Assembly (NCBI GenBank): GCA_009823395.1
Contig: CM020511.1
Span: 11,187,001-11,251,000 of the forward strand
DNA length: 64,000 bases
DNA from: Thamnaconus septentrionalis
Lineage: Eukaryota; Chordata; Actinopteri; Tetraodontiformes; Monacanthidae
Reading direction: 5' to 3'
Position numbers and translations under genes: made by a program. Position 1 is the first letter of the stretch. The number at the start of each line of letters is the position of its first letter. This document shows positions 12,141 through 26,143 of the stretch, piece after piece. The notes beneath the pieces were generated by a model. That model searched no databases. It saw nothing but the letters and a program-made list of their open reading frames with translations, and had not been told where the DNA came from.

Positions 12141-13990
12141 TGCAGGCACGCAGAGGCATCAAAGCTGACAGCTCCGAGGGACCTGTCTGAGGAAGAACAT
12201 TGAGTGAATGGGGGAGAAAATACCAGGGTCAAAAGGGGTTGATGGACACAAAGTGCACAACGCAAACATGTATTTTACCGTCCAGTCCAACTCTTTGTTG
12301 TTGTTGTTGCTGTTGAACTTCAAGGGTCAGCCAGGTATGAAATCTTTGAACGCATTTTTGATAAAATTTATTTGTGATCCAAGAGGAAAAGCTTGGATTC
12401 TTCCTGTATTGATTTTATTTCCCTGCTCGGCTTGTTTTGTTTTGTTCTAAAGGTCCTTGCATTTTTGTGTCACTCAACGCACTTTATTGTCAATGTTTTG
12501 TCCATGCAAATGTCTGTGCTGCATTTACTTGAGTTACGTTGAATGCCTTTTTAGTCTGAATCCTAACCCGAGCTGCTTTCTTCAAGGTGATTCACTTCTG
12601 GCCGATAAAGCATCAACATCATTTTATAGCAGAGCAATCAGGAATTTAACACATGGTCTAACAAGGTCTGTAACATGAAAATTACCTGTCACTTACACAC
12701 ACACACACAAAGCCAGGTTGTTAAGAGCACAACCCACAGTTAATGTGGAAGACTTGACTTGGCCATGCAGACTGCTGACCCTGGCAAGCCCCAATCCAAC
12801 CTCTGGGGTGAAGTGAAACACAGACGGTAATCTTTATCGTCCTGCATCGGTGTCGGCTCTCGTTAATAGAGTTAATCCCTGCAGTGGGCTTCAGTCACTG
12901 ATGGACAACTTGAAAGCAGAGGAGAGCCGGCTGCTGGAGCTGGAGATTAATACTCATTGCTCTCATACGCTGCGTGAGTTTAATACTACGGGGTCCAAAT
13001 ACCTTTGGCCACACTGTTTACTATTGCCAAAGCCAATTAGGACCCAGTTTATGAACGCATGTGTTCTCGCTAATGAAACATCTGCAGTGGGTCAAATTTG
13101 TCAGTAGCTGTTGTATAATGAGGCGAAAAGCAATCCAGCTCTCATTCTGAACAAACAGCCCACTGACATATTGAGGTCCCCCCCACATTTTGCCCAATTT
13201 CAGGTGGTTATGCTTAGGAATTCATGTGTGTTATAAACAGTGTGTTTAGCCCTCTGTTTACAGCCTCGATAGCATCATAAAAACAATGCTACGTTGGACT
13301 TTTCACATATTTAGAACAAGTTGGAATACAAGGCAGCAGTAGTGTGGTTTCAGATGGCAGAACACCACTGACTTTATGTCAAGATGAGAGGAGTCATAGT
13401 GACATCACCCATCTGTTTTAAGAATACCTACTGTGAAGCCTGGAGAGTGGTTTCACCATCAGCACCAGTTTGAGTTTTGTTTTGAAAACGGATGATTTTA
13501 TATTTGGGAGTATGTTTGCAGTACTGCAGGTGGCCAATGACTGGAGTAGAAGTGCCGGCATGTGTCTCTGATTGGATGAAAGGGCCTATGAAATGATTTA
13601 CTAGAGATTTAGAACCACAAAAGAAATTGTGCCAATTTGTAAAGGCATTAATTTTGTGCTCCTTTCCGTTTTGAGAGACAGTCGTTCTTGGTGTTTTTGC
13701 AACCATTTTTGGCGGCCCCTGCTGGCCAACAGATGTAATGCAGGTTTTTGGCACTTTTGTTTGACACTTTGGCCTCCTTCTTGAAACCGAAAGCTCCGTC
13801 CACCTTTATGTACAGACAATGCCCCTTAGCTAAGGATGCCATCACCAATCAAGTAGAGGCACCAGTGCCTTTAGAGTACTTTACCACACATTTTCTGGAA
13901 AAGTGGAGCAACAAAACCCAGTCGGTAGTTCACTTACAGGCCAAAGACAATTATCTCTCTTGGAAAACAATGACAAAGTAAATTCCCAAT
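9550..13990. other. Non-coding, AT-rich, no gene seen
   Basis: Contains (AAAT)n at about 9969-10000, a purine-rich stretch at 11800-12000 and a (CA)n at 12121-12140. Open frames here (such as 11666-12265 minus) run through low-complexity CT-rich sequence. I see no exon of a known family. Confidence 0.6.
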
Positions 13991-15188
13991 CATGCGGGAC
14001 CTTTAAAGCAGGTTAAATATGCATCCTCCTTTTTCCAAGTGTTACACATCAGTGGTGGCACAGGAGTGTTTCGCATGGGCTTGCAGCTCTCACAGGCGGA
14101 GAGGGGCCAGAGCCTCTCTGACACACACCGAGCACCAAGAAAGAGCCTCTTCACGCCACTCCTCTGTATTCATTATCTTGTTCCGCCGAGCGCTAGGTGT
14201 GTTGCAGCTGTGATGTGCAGTTCACAGCTCCGCCGTGTCGCCGGCACTTCCCCTCCTCGCCACCGCGCTCCCTATCACTAATGCAGCAGACATTAGCATA
14301 GCGTTTGATGTCGAGTTAGGAGACATTTAGATGCTCTCTGTTTAACAAGTGTGTCAAGTGTTTGCCGTGTCTATTTACTTCTCGAAAAACATCAAACAAT
14401 GTGCACACGGGGGCCACAATGCCGTCCCCGGCTGTGGCGGATGATGGGGGGGGTGCGGCGGCGGCAGCGGTGTTGGCGGGATGAATAGTGAGAGCAGAAG
14501 GAGCGAAAAATGAGAGAGAAATCCTCGCTGTCTCATCCGGCACTGTGGAATCCACAAGCGCTGTGTTCGGCAGGCAGCACTCGCATGTCGGCAGTACAGC
14601 GAAGAAACCTTGGTGTCCAGAGTAGTCCTTTTAAAAAGAAATAAAAAACATAACATAACAAAACCAAGACAAGATTAATTGTCTTATTTCATTGTAAAAA
14701 GGGAATAACAAATTATACTGATGGCTCAATTTTTTCAGCATGGCACATAGCTGCATGGATTTTCAAAGCTGCTATAAACAATAGCTATTCTTTCTGCGTC
14801 TCTTACTATTTTGACTATTTCCATTTTGTTGACTTCTTCTCTTTGGACCAAAGCATGAGATAAACTGAAAGTGTGGAAAGATTAAAATACATTTTCTTTT
14901 TGTCCAAAAAAATGGAAAATCCAAATACATTGTTTGGAGGGTCTGGAGGCTTGGAAGCGCTCAGTACATGTGATAAGATTAAGCTCTGGCAAAAAGTCTA
15001 AATTTACAGCCGGGATAACAAGCTGAGTGGCTGATGAAATCGATAAAAAGACATGTTTGTAAAAGTTGCCTGGAGATCAGACCCAAAAGAATGGTGTCTT
15101 GTAAAAATCAGCTGCTGAGTTTATCTATGTGTCTCTTTTGTTGCTTCCTTTGGGATGAAAGTTCAGTCAAAGAAGAACAACAACAACA

Positions 15189-15190
<2 letters not shown>

Positions 15191-15220
<30 letters not shown>

Positions 15221-15225
15221 AAATA
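15191..15225. repeat. (AAAT)n microsatellite
   Basis: About eight AAAT units. Confidence 0.9.
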
Positions 15226-16213
15226 TAGGTTTTGCAGAGGTTTTGCTGTCATTCAGGGAGAAGTGCCCTGCTCTCTCCACAGCTTGGCTGCCTACAGACA
15301 GTAAGAGTGAATTTCACATTAATATCAAGTTGCACAGCTGCAGCAACATAACAGACTTTATGTGTTTCCAAATATTTGTCTTGACAAATTCAATGAAATG
15401 AAAATTTTTTTGTGTGTTTCTGCGCAAAAAAACCCAAGCCCACGCTCGGCTGCCAGCATTGCGACCACGTGTCGCCCTGGCTGCGCTTTGTTTCTGCTGA
15501 CATTTGAAGGGGGCGAGATAAGGCGAACTGGGAAGGAAGAAGAGCTAGAGTGCAAAAGAAGAGGAGAAACATTCACTTTGGAAAGGGAGGCGATAAGGGA
15601 GGAAAGGTGAACAGCCACTCTCATAACCCGTGCCGGCCGTTCAGATTGGGGACCGGTGGAACTGAATGGAATTGCAGTGCAGACGACGATGGAATCGACA
15701 AAGCAAGCGGAGCTTTGCTGGAATAACTGAGCTGTATTTTCTCATCTCTTGTCAGAAATGCTCAAATGTTTAAAGTTTTCCTGCCATTTACCAGACGAGC
15801 CCTTTACACTGGCAAAGCAACAAAGGCCCATCTGCATTTGCACACGTTCATAAACAATATGTACCATATTGCGCGTGCCTGCGTGCACTTTCCCCGTAAC
15901 CTTGAGCCTGCACCACCTCCACCAGCAGCAGCAGCCCTGCGTGGCTGTGCCCAGTTTAACGGCAGGTGTTCCTCTGTTTGGGCTGTCAAGGACAAAATGC
16001 CATGAAATAGGAGGGTCAACGGTGGGCGACAAAGAACAATCTGTGAAGCATCTCTGCTCCATTAAGCTCCACCAGCCGCAGGTGCGACGAAAAGCGGCTG
16101 CAATTCTGCAGTGCGCGCGTGTGCGCGTCTCTGGGATGCACAGAGTGCAAACGCATGTTCCCCCTCCCTCCCCTCTTTGGAAATCTATTCGCACACATCT
16201 ATGAGCTGCGTAT

Positions 16214-16217
<4 letters not shown>

Positions 16218-16259
<42 letters not shown>
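16218..16259. repeat. (GT)n microsatellite
   Basis: About 20 GT units. Confidence 0.95.
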
Positions 16260-16260
<1 letters not shown>

Positions 16261-16464
16261 CTCTGAATCTCGACTTCCTGTCTAACAATCCAGCGGAGCT
16301 GCGCCGCAGCCAAAGGCCTCTGCTCCTTTGATATGAAGAGCAACCGAAAGGTCTTTGGCCGCAGGCTGATATGTGTCAATCAGCTTCTTCTTCTTTTTTT
16401 TCTTTTTTTCCAGGCCCCCCCACACAGCGGCGGCGGCAGCAGCAGCCGTCTGCTGTCCTCGCCG

Positions 16465-16496
<32 letters not shown>

Positions 16497-18299
16497 ATAG
16501 CGAATCCCCCCCCAACCCCCCAGTATCCCCCCCTTCACTCCCCGGCACTGATAACACTCCAAATAACAGGTGAGCGACTGCTGGCAGAAAGGAGATTGCC
16601 TGACCTTATTGTTTGCCTTCGCCTCCTTTTTGTTCTTCACAAATAAAGGGTTTTTTTAATAAACTGAAAGGTCCTCCGCTGCGGCCCATAGAGAAAATGA
16701 AAGGGGGCAGTGAGGTATGGTACAATGTGGCGGGAAGAAAGAGCAGCTCATCAGAAAATAACAAAGGTGCAAGTTAAAGATAAGGCGCCTGTCAGAGATT
16801 AATCCAGGCCTGCTTGATTGTTTTCTTTAATACCAGACCTGCTATAGCAAGCGATAAGTTTGCTGAGTAATTTGGTTTTCTAGGGGACCGGGCGGCGAGT
16901 GGGTGGCTGGGTGCTCGAAATAATATTCAGGTGTGCTCCATAATTGATTTTTTTTCCCTCCCTCCACACCTCAGTTCTCAAAGAAAAATGAGATGAAACT
17001 CAAAACTGCTTTGACTTGCCTTTCTGCTCGCCGCGTTCCCTCACTCACACCCAACCCCTCCCCTCCTTCTTCTTCTTCTTCTTCTTTTTTTTGCTCTCCT
17101 CTCCCCTCTCTCTTTCCTCTTTGGATTAATAAACTGGCTTTGTTGAAGACAATAAAGGGAAGGCGAGAGTGTGCTTGAGGAAGCAGTTTTCTCTTCTTGC
17201 TCGTAGCTCCATTGTGACGACTTCAGAAGGCGGCGGGAAGGTAGAGGATGGGCTGTAGCTGCTGAGCGGCGGCCCACTTTACGCATGTCGCCCTGATGAG
17301 TCGGAGGGAGATGATTGCGCAGAACGATAGATTTAAATCTTCTCCTTTCGGTTGAGAAAAGTGTCCCACTGGCTGCCAAAATGAAATATGTGAATACGAC
17401 AAGGGAGGGGGTGGAGGGGGGTTTGCCGTACTCATTAGTATTTCATGCTTTAATTGTCTTTGGAAAATGCATTTTTTTTTACCTTTCGCCTCAGTGACGA
17501 CTGCAGCGTATTCACTGCCAAATGCATTGGGAGAAAAATTACATTCGTCCGATGAGACAGCGAGTGCGTGGAAAAGCTCAGCAAACGGCAAAGATCCCCA
17601 CATCACATCTCTGCAATATAAGAAAAAATAATGGCACACACGCTGAGAAAAAAAAAAGACAGAAATACACATGAGCCACTTTAGAGCCTTTATGCATCAG
17701 CAGCGTAAAGGAACCCATTTACCTTTCTGCTTATTTTAAGCAAAATATTTTTTTCTGTGGAATATGGAATGAAAAAACAGACCTGGCAGAAAAGAAATGG
17801 TTCTTACATTTTTCATCATTTTGATGCCCGAATTGATTCGCCTCACAAATCCCCCCCCTCCTCCTCCCCTCTGTTGTCCCTCTCTCTCTCTCCTCACCCA
17901 GCCTTCCCTCCCTCTTCTGCTGAAGATGGTCCACACTCCAGGGCTGTTTTCCAATTACGCTCCAACCTTTTCAGAGAAGGTCATTATAATTAGAGATCCA
18001 TTTAGCTTTTTCTGTGAAAAGCACAAAATTATTTTTGTGATTGTGGTCCCTGAAAGAAGAAGTGGAACGAAAATAATGGCACAGTGCTGATCTGAAGTGG
18101 CTCCATTATTATGGATGGGCGGACAGGTTGCAAGCATTAATGGTGTCACTCTGGGAGGGGGTGGCCTTTTGCACATTACGAACCCAGAAATAGAAAAGGA
18201 CTTATTGGAAACAGCTCTTCAAATCAATATTAGGCAAGCATGTGTCTGTTCATCTCAGCAAAGGACAGAATAATAAGCACAGGAGGACTTCATCTGAAG

Positions 18300-21200
18300 T
18301 GGAAGTTGCCTTGGACTGCTTCTCTGGCTGGGAGGAGAGAAAAAAAACAATTTTTCATATGTAATCTGAGGGAAATGTGTTAGAAAGTTCTGTTTCGCAA
18401 GTCTAACAAGTCCTCTGAGCCATTATGAGATATGAGCGTGTTAGCACGAGAGCCCAGAACAATCAAGCGCCAAGTCAGTTTGTGTACCGTGGCAAGGGGA
18501 ACATAAGGGGTCATAAGGTCACTGTGTACCTACTATTTGTTTTGATCTGTAGCTTAACATTTAGCTAATGGAGTGTTGCATTGTTTGTGTGGTCAAAGTG
18601 CAAACAGCACGTTACATTAAGAAAGTAGAGAACAAAACAAACATAAGAAACACAACAAAACATAAAAAAACATTATTATGTGGCTTATGAAAACTACAAA
18701 TGGAGGTTGAAACTACAACTACCGACACAGAGGCTACTTGCTATCGGTTGGATATGTAATTAGAAAGTGATTAGCACCATTATGTAACACACCTTTTTAA
18801 AATATAAAGTGTTAGTACATGGTTCCGACATTAGCACATACTAGTAACTTGTATGTGTGTGCTAGTATCCCATTAACATATAAACACTGCTGCCAACAGC
18901 CTTTACTTGACTTGTAAGGATATCCTTTATCTGTTTATTGATTGTGTATTTGTACTTAATGTACTTACTGTCCAACACAATGCTAATTCCATCATTTATA
19001 ACATATGAACACACAACAAACAGATAATATTCATGCTTATAAATCACAAAACAAAAACATTTTTAGCAGCTAAATATGTGTACTTGGTAAAAAATTAACT
19101 AAAGCATTACAAAGTAGTAGCAGTATAAGAATTCTATTTTCGCATGTCTTCTTTCTACGAGACATGACGATATTAAGACTGTTATTTGTTTATTTCATGA
19201 GCCTGACTAGACCTGACCCGTAGACTGTTGTCCTACATGAGGACGTCGTCAACACAGTCTGTACTAGTAGCTCTATAAATTATGGTTTACTTCCCAGTGA
19301 CAATAGTAAAGCCAGTGACAATATGGTTTACATTTATGGTGCCCAATAAATAATGATAATGTCACTATAATAGTGAGAGTGACAGGCAGATGGTGATGTA
19401 TAGGTGGGTACAGTTATATTAGTCTATATGGCAAGGTGCGACTGTGACGGTGTGTCAATCAGTAGCATTGAAGAATGGTTTTATAAAGGATGATGTCTTA
19501 TTTGGGTTGTACTTAACCTTGAATTTCTATTTATACTGGTTTTGTAGTAGTGAAGTATCATGATTTTTTTTTTTTCTCCCTCTCATTTTTGTTCGGCAGA
19601 GGAGTTGCGAGTCATCTATCGTTATATTTTAAATTTGTTTGATAGGCAGAAATATGTGCCTTAATTTAAAAGTGCTGCCATGGAATCGTTTATGCGAGAG
19701 TTTCAAATTAACATTCATCTACACACAGTGGTGTATAGCACGGGAGCCAGATAAAATATATGGAAATGTGTTTATGCACAAAGATCCCAATTTAGATTCC
19801 CCCAGCACTTGCCCATAGACGGAGACGGAATCCGTGCATCGTACAATCTATATAACAGTATGTTTTTTTTCCACTCGCTATTACAGTAGCAGATGGCTGG
19901 GGACCAACAATCCAAAGTGGTGGAAAGCAACTAATTGGTTTGAGGGAAATCGATATGGTGCCAGCAGCGAACCCCTCCCTTCTCCTCACACTCCATCAGT
20001 CTCGCCCTGCAATTACACCATTGATTGGCTGCTGCTAATTGTAGGTCTCGTTATACCCAGTAACCAGTATCAGAGCGGCTGAGTTTAGGGGGGAAACGGT
20101 GGCTTCAGAACGTCTACGGCATGGATAAAATGTGATTAGTAAGCAAGTAGGCTTTCACTCTTACATCAGTGGTTTCAGAGTCGTTATGTGGTTCACTGCG
20201 ATGGAGATACGGAGGCACTATTTCCACCCCATTGTTAGAAGGACTGTTTGTAAAGCACAGTGGGTGACTCTTACTCCAGGACCACTTCCTCACTGCACAT
20301 GTTGTGCCCTCATTGGCTGCCTAGACTAGACATTATAAAAACAGCTAGCTGCAGTGGCAGTGTAGGGCAACTCGATTTCAATTGCTATTGAAAAACGATC
20401 CTATCTATTCTGAATTTACGCATAACTGATTGATTTATGATGAATGAGGGGCCTCTGCTAAACAATCTGGGCTCAGGCTTTGTCATAATAACAGCAAGGA
20501 TCACAAGAATTTTGAAGTTGTATTTTACTTTTTGTTCACTCCGGCTCCTACAGACAAGAAGAAAATAAAAAAGGCAATGTGTCTTTCACATAGTGATGAA
20601 CTATCGCAGTTAATGATAATATAATAATTAATGCAATATTAGGATTATACATAATTACTTCCAGTTCCATAACTCAAGAAAATGTGCCCAGTGATGTCAC
20701 AAAGGGCACTGGTGCCTCTTCCAGGTTAGTGTCAGCAACACCAACCTCTTGAGTTTTGTCTTTTGGCCATTTGAACATATTAAATGTACAACATAAGCGC
20801 TTTAAAATGGGATCAAAGGCATGTAAGTGGTTGGACGCCGCACACTCACCTGTGATTTCAGCAGAAGTGGCAGTCATTATGTTGACTGGCTGGTTTGTAT
20901 TTATACCTACTGTCATCCTTTTGTCTTTGCGGTAGAACATCACTTTTGTTCTTCTCAAGCATCTTTTTTTGTTCTTTATGACAGGCTGCTCCGCGTCTCA
21001 GCGAGACCTGTGAAAAATGACTGGCTCCACTGATATGTGAAGGCAGACTTCATTTTCCGCTGGTGACAAAGGGAGTGCTCCACAGAACAAAGACCGAGAG
21101 CTTGAGCTACATCACATTTTCTTCCCACACAATTTTATTCTCTCGTTTCACTTCACTTGTATGGTCTGTCACAGAGAGGGCTGTAAGAGGAATTCCTACT

Positions 21201-24097
21201 CTTTGTTTGGCTTTAGGTGTCCTACATCTAAGACGTACCTTCTTTATGAATACAGGCTTTATAAAAGGTTGATTCTCTGGAAACATATGGAACAAAGTTC
21301 TTTATGGAAAAAAGAGACACAATGAAATATTCTGTTAGGGCTCTGCAATTTAAAACATATTAAAGCACAGAAGTCAAAAGATAACGTTTTCACTCTAATT
21401 CTCAATATTTGCTTGGAAGAACTCAAGGCAGTTCTATTCAATCAGGTTGGCTTCACGGCCACTCCATCCAGCAGCACAGCATTGCACCGTCAGCTGGTTA
21501 ATTTGTTAAATTTGCATACAAGGGCACAGATAGCATTTATCTGTGACATCAAGGGACTTCAGAAAGCTGCAGCAAAATACTTTTACAATAGTTCCAATAT
21601 ACATTTGTAAATTGGAAAATAGAAGCCATGGTCATACATGGCAGTTTGTGGGGTTTTAGTGACACTATACTGTGCTGCTTCTTACTGGCAACAAGAGACA
21701 AGCTAGAGATGTACAGATCATGCCAGGAGTTTCACATATTCTGGGGGTACACAGCTCATGCCACAAAATAAATACAGAAAATATCTGTTTAACTGTCTTC
21801 CTTTTTCCACTGCTGATGAGTTCAATATCAAATTGGTAAATCTTATTAAAATGCACTTTTATAAAAAAAAAAAAACTAAAAAAAAACAAATAGACTCACA
21901 GCCAATTTGGTTGGTGTAAATGAGATTTTTAAAAATAAATAAATAATGTTTAATTTTTTTCTGTTAGAATGCGAAATGTAAGACATCTTATTTTGAAAGT
22001 GAAAACAATCCTTCAAAACTAGATGGATTCATGTAAATTAAAATCTGTAAGATTATTATGGTGGTATAGCTTAGCGTAGCAAAGCATAGTATAGCATAGC
22101 ATAGTCAAAATAGCTAACTACTTGATAAAATGTGGATTGTACCAAAAAAACGGAGCAAAAATAATGCCCTCCAAGTAGCCGACAACAATTGCCGAGAAAT
22201 TTATTCATTTGTTTGTTCACCTTTTGTTGGGAAATGAACGTACAAGGCTGTAGCAAGCGGCTCTTCATAAAAGAAATATATTATTGCAACAAAAGAACAA
22301 TTAGTGACCTTGCAATGCATTGTCCCAAACACACACTGAAAAAAAAAACACGCACGCACGTGGTCACCGGGTCTCTGCACGTCACTGTTTTCCTCCCATG
22401 GGTCTCTGTTAAAATTGACCTTCTCTGCCTTTCATCACAGGAAAATATCACCCTCAAAGAATAATAAGGCCGCCAGACACATTAATTAGAGAGCATCTAT
22501 TTAGATAAACGTCTGTGGGGAGGGGAGGAGGTGTAAGCCACATTATTGATATGCAAAGTGAAAATAATTGCACACTGTTTTTCTTAATAGGTAGAGAGGC
22601 TGCGCTTGCTTCTAGTAAATATACATTAGCAATGTGGAAATCCATTTTTCTTACACATTTTGATTGGTATAAATGTGTGTATCTCAGTTTGAAAGGCTAT
22701 TCTATATTCTGATTGAGGCTATGTGTGTTGTTTTATAATTGTATCTCTTCCTGCAGTGAGCACATTGTCAGCCGCTCTCCGCTCTCTGTCCTCCACCTCA
22801 CCATGGTCACAACAGTTGGACGCAGCGTCTCAGCCAGAGTTCTTCACCGCCGTCGTGCTCGTGTGTGTGTGTGTGTGCAGCCGCTGAATGGACTTCAAGC
22901 AGCCTCCGCGAGGGGGAAGTGCACGCCGGTGTAGCATTTACCTTGATAAACCAATTAGCACCCCTTGAAACACTTGTTGAGGGGGACACGTTGAATAGAG
23001 AAAGGGGGGCAATGGGGACAAAAGTGAATTTCCAGGTCAATTAAACTTCTGTCATTAACACTAAAGCTCAAACGCAGCCTGATTTTATTTCATATCTCTT
23101 CATAAAAAAGATTGTTATATGTTATAATTTTTGAAGAACCAGTCCATATTTTAAAAGGACACGCTGCTGCAGAGGTTTTTCTTTGTTTTCGTTGTTTTGA
23201 GACAGTTGTTTATGTAACCGGCATCTCAATAGTCCTCCATTTTCTTGAGACTATTTTTATATTGCATTATGATTATACAATGTTGTCCTTTCATGCACGA
23301 TTGTGTCGTTTTCGTCGCCCTTGATGTTTTAATTAATTAACGTCCGTGTCGATCCTTATGTCCTAACAATCTAAATAACTTACTTACACTTACAGCTTGA
23401 TGTTTTTCTTGATTTTGTTTTTACCAGGTCACAATGTTCTCACAACTCAGGGTTGTTTTTCACATTCCAGTTGTTACCTAATAATGCTTAAGAGTAGGCG
23501 TCAGTAGCTGAGGAGGCAGACAAGGATCTGTGTCTGTGTGTGTGTGTGTCTGTGTGTGTGCACAGAGGTTGGGGAAAGCATGTTGGTTTCCAAGGCGACA
23601 GAGAGCTCTGGTCCCTGTTCTCCTGCGGCAGGAAGCAGGAAGACTTCATCAACTGTGGATGACCCCCCAGAAACACAGGTGTAACATCTTCCCTTTCTCT
23701 TTCTCACTGTCTCATTATCTCCCATGCTACAACTCTCTCTATTTCTCTCGCTCGCTCGAACACACACTCACACACACATGCGAATGCATTAACCACACCT
23801 ATACTGATAAAGTATGTGCGCACCCACCTATAAAAATAGAGTAAAACAGTAAATCAGATATGTTTTCAGATGCTGCTTTACAACGTTGCTCTGCTTCTGT
23901 GTTATTACATATTTGCTTTTCCTTTTCTGACTTTCTGACACACACACACGCACGCACACACACACACACAGTGTGTGGACATAAATCAGCCACCTTAGTG
24001 GAAAAGTGATGTGCTTGGTTGCATTCTAACCCCTCTGTGGTGTTGACTCGATTGCTGTGACATTTTCACTAATAAAAACCAAATGCAAAGACATTTT

Positions 24098-24152
<55 letters not shown>

Positions 24153-24470
24153 TGACTCATAAACGTGATTATAGCACCTGATGGAATTATCATATTTACA
24201 ATAAGACCTTTCCATTATGACGTTGAGCTATTGTGTGTGTCCAGTAGCTGCAGCGCGTGATGAAAAACAAGTTGGGCAAGATACAGCCGGTAAATGTCAG
24301 AGCAATTTGACAGACGTGGGGAGAGACCTGAGATAGATAGATGGCTGCCAAAATGAAAAACAGAACGGGAGCAGGGGGAAATCAAGTGAAGTCAGGGACG
24401 AGGTTTTGATCTCAGGCTTCAGTTTAATCTGCACGTTAAACTTGTGTTGGGGCGACTCTGTTGCTTTCAC
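18300..24470. other. Non-coding, AT-rich, no gene seen
   Basis: Contains (GT)n near 22861-22880, 23528-23560 and 24100-24150 and (CA)n near 23938-23970. A run of imperfect ATAGC units lies near 22066-22105. No coding exon was recognised on either strand. Confidence 0.6.
24100..24150. repeat. (GT)n microsatellite
   Basis: About 25 GT units. Confidence 0.95.
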
Positions 24471-24479
24471 AATTAGGCG

Positions 24480-24965
24480 CAAGATTTCCCAGCTATAAAT
24501 ATATTCTTTTTCTATTTCTTGACTAATTACATATTTAATTGTGTGACTAAAAAGGAAATGGAAGATTCAAGTGTAATCCATCTTCCTCTTAGTTTCCTCT
24601 TCACCGGGGAAGACAACATGCTGCTCTCTGGTTTGGACCCTTTTCTTGGCTCCGTGCCTCATGAGTGTAATTTGGATGAGTGCAGCTCGCTTGCCTTTGG
24701 GCTCATTAACAACAATATAAACAGTAATTACTGTGATCGCCTAATTAATTCATTTAAAATGCTGCACGGCGTTAAAAGGCATGAGCAAATCTTTTCTGGA
24801 GATCACAATTTTGGCAGAATCGCTGTCGACGTAATTAGCAATTTCGTGTCCCCAAATATGACAGAAATAATTAAAAACTTTTCCCCCTACTATTTCACGC
24901 TCTTTTATTATTCAGATTGCTCCAGTTCTTCTTTTCTTTTTCCCAAAACCGGCTTTCTGTGAGTT
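24480..24965. promoter_or_regulatory. Candidate conserved non-coding element rich in homeodomain cores
   Basis: A cluster of TAATTA, TTAATT and GTAATTA motifs (for example near 24525, 24724, 24742, 24830 and 24869) lies in otherwise complex, non-repetitive sequence. A 147-codon + strand frame (24519-24962) spans it, but it shows no family resemblance and no splice context. I read the lack of stops as accidental. Confidence 0.3.
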
Positions 24966-26129
24966 ATCCTCCTCTGATCCCGTCTCTGTCTGCGGTCCTG
25001 ATAAATGTAATCCTCCCCTCTGGGGACGTCCTTTTGTTTGTGGACCATTTTGACGCTCTGCTCTGATCACCGAGCTTTACTTATTATGGAATTCTCCGTC
25101 TTCATTCGCCGGGTTTTGTTGCGGTGAAGAATGGTCATTTGGCCCTCAATTGTGCATTAATTCTAATATCTGTTGTCATTGGCCGGTGATTAATTAAGAT
25201 TTAGCTGCACAAAAAGTGCATTTGTCGTTTGCTGCACAATGGATGGTGAAATCTTTACATTTCCCTGCCACACCCACATCCGAAAGAGATTTTCTCCAAA
25301 CCAAACCCATTTTAATTAAGCACACATTAGGCAGTGAGATATGTTTTAATGACAACCGGTTGTCTGAAAGACTGAATGCTCTAAAATAAAACCCAATAGA
25401 GAGATGCGTGGTTTGCGTTGATACCAAATCCTGGTGGCCTAGTGTTAATAGACCATGACTTGCTGTTTTGAATTTGTATGAGAAGAGAGTCGCAAAGAAA
25501 AAAAACACCTCACAGAGTTCTTTATGTTTTAGGCCCAGTCCTCTGACCCTTTCAAACCCCAATTAGTATTGCTGCAGAATGTATTACCATGCCTGGCATC
25601 ACTTCTTGTTGATTACCTCTCTGCTCATTAAAGTAGATTTATGATCACTCCTTACTGATGCAAAGCTCACGCTGGTGAGAATACATCTTACTATGTTAAA
25701 CTTCTCACAGGTCCAAGTGTGGTGCAGTGCAGTATGATGTTTTCGACTAGACTAAATTAAACATTTTTATCCTAACTTGAGTGCTTTTGTTTATCAGTGT
25801 GCCTTGCTAGCTAACCGTGATTAACGGTGGTTCACGGTTGCTCAAATACAAAAAAAACTACAATGAGCCCAAAACGTGCATGTTTCTATAGCGCTTCACT
25901 ATTCTTGATTTTTATTCACTATTCTGTTAATAATAAATCAACGATGTAAAATATTTTCAGCTGAAGGTCTGTTTGAATCATATTTTTCCTACATTACATG
26001 CGATTCAACGTCGAATGTATGCGGGCATATTTTGTGATTTGTTTATTCATAATCTAACCGAGAAAATTCTGACTCACAGATCAGAAGAGATGGCTTCAAA
26101 GTGACAGCCCTGGAAAGCATATGATTCAA

Positions 26130-26143
26130 CTGCCATCTGCTGG
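26130..26143 (-). promoter_or_regulatory. CTCF-like core (CCAGCAGATGGCAG on minus strand)
   Basis: Matches the CTCF core CCASYAGRKGGCRS at every position. Function is not shown by sequence alone. Confidence 0.45.

Larger units (their letters stand above)
14000..18300. other. Non-coding, moderately GC-rich, possible enhancer-dense block
   Basis: No coding exon was recognised. The block alternates pyrimidine-rich stretches (for example 16383-16550 and 17050-17120) with unique, evenly composed segments. The segment 16560-17000 has several GATAA, TAATT and TTTGATTG-like cores, and 17940-18000 has CATTATAATTAGAG. Long CT or GA open frames are low-complexity. Confidence 0.45.

Noticed and set aside
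11666..12265. 199-codon minus-strand frame
   Set aside because: Most of it is CT/GA-rich low complexity and (CA)n. There is no recognisable domain.
13715..13731. CTCF site suggested by GGCGGCCCCTGCTGG
   Set aside because: One G short in the core, which breaks the spacing needed for the consensus.
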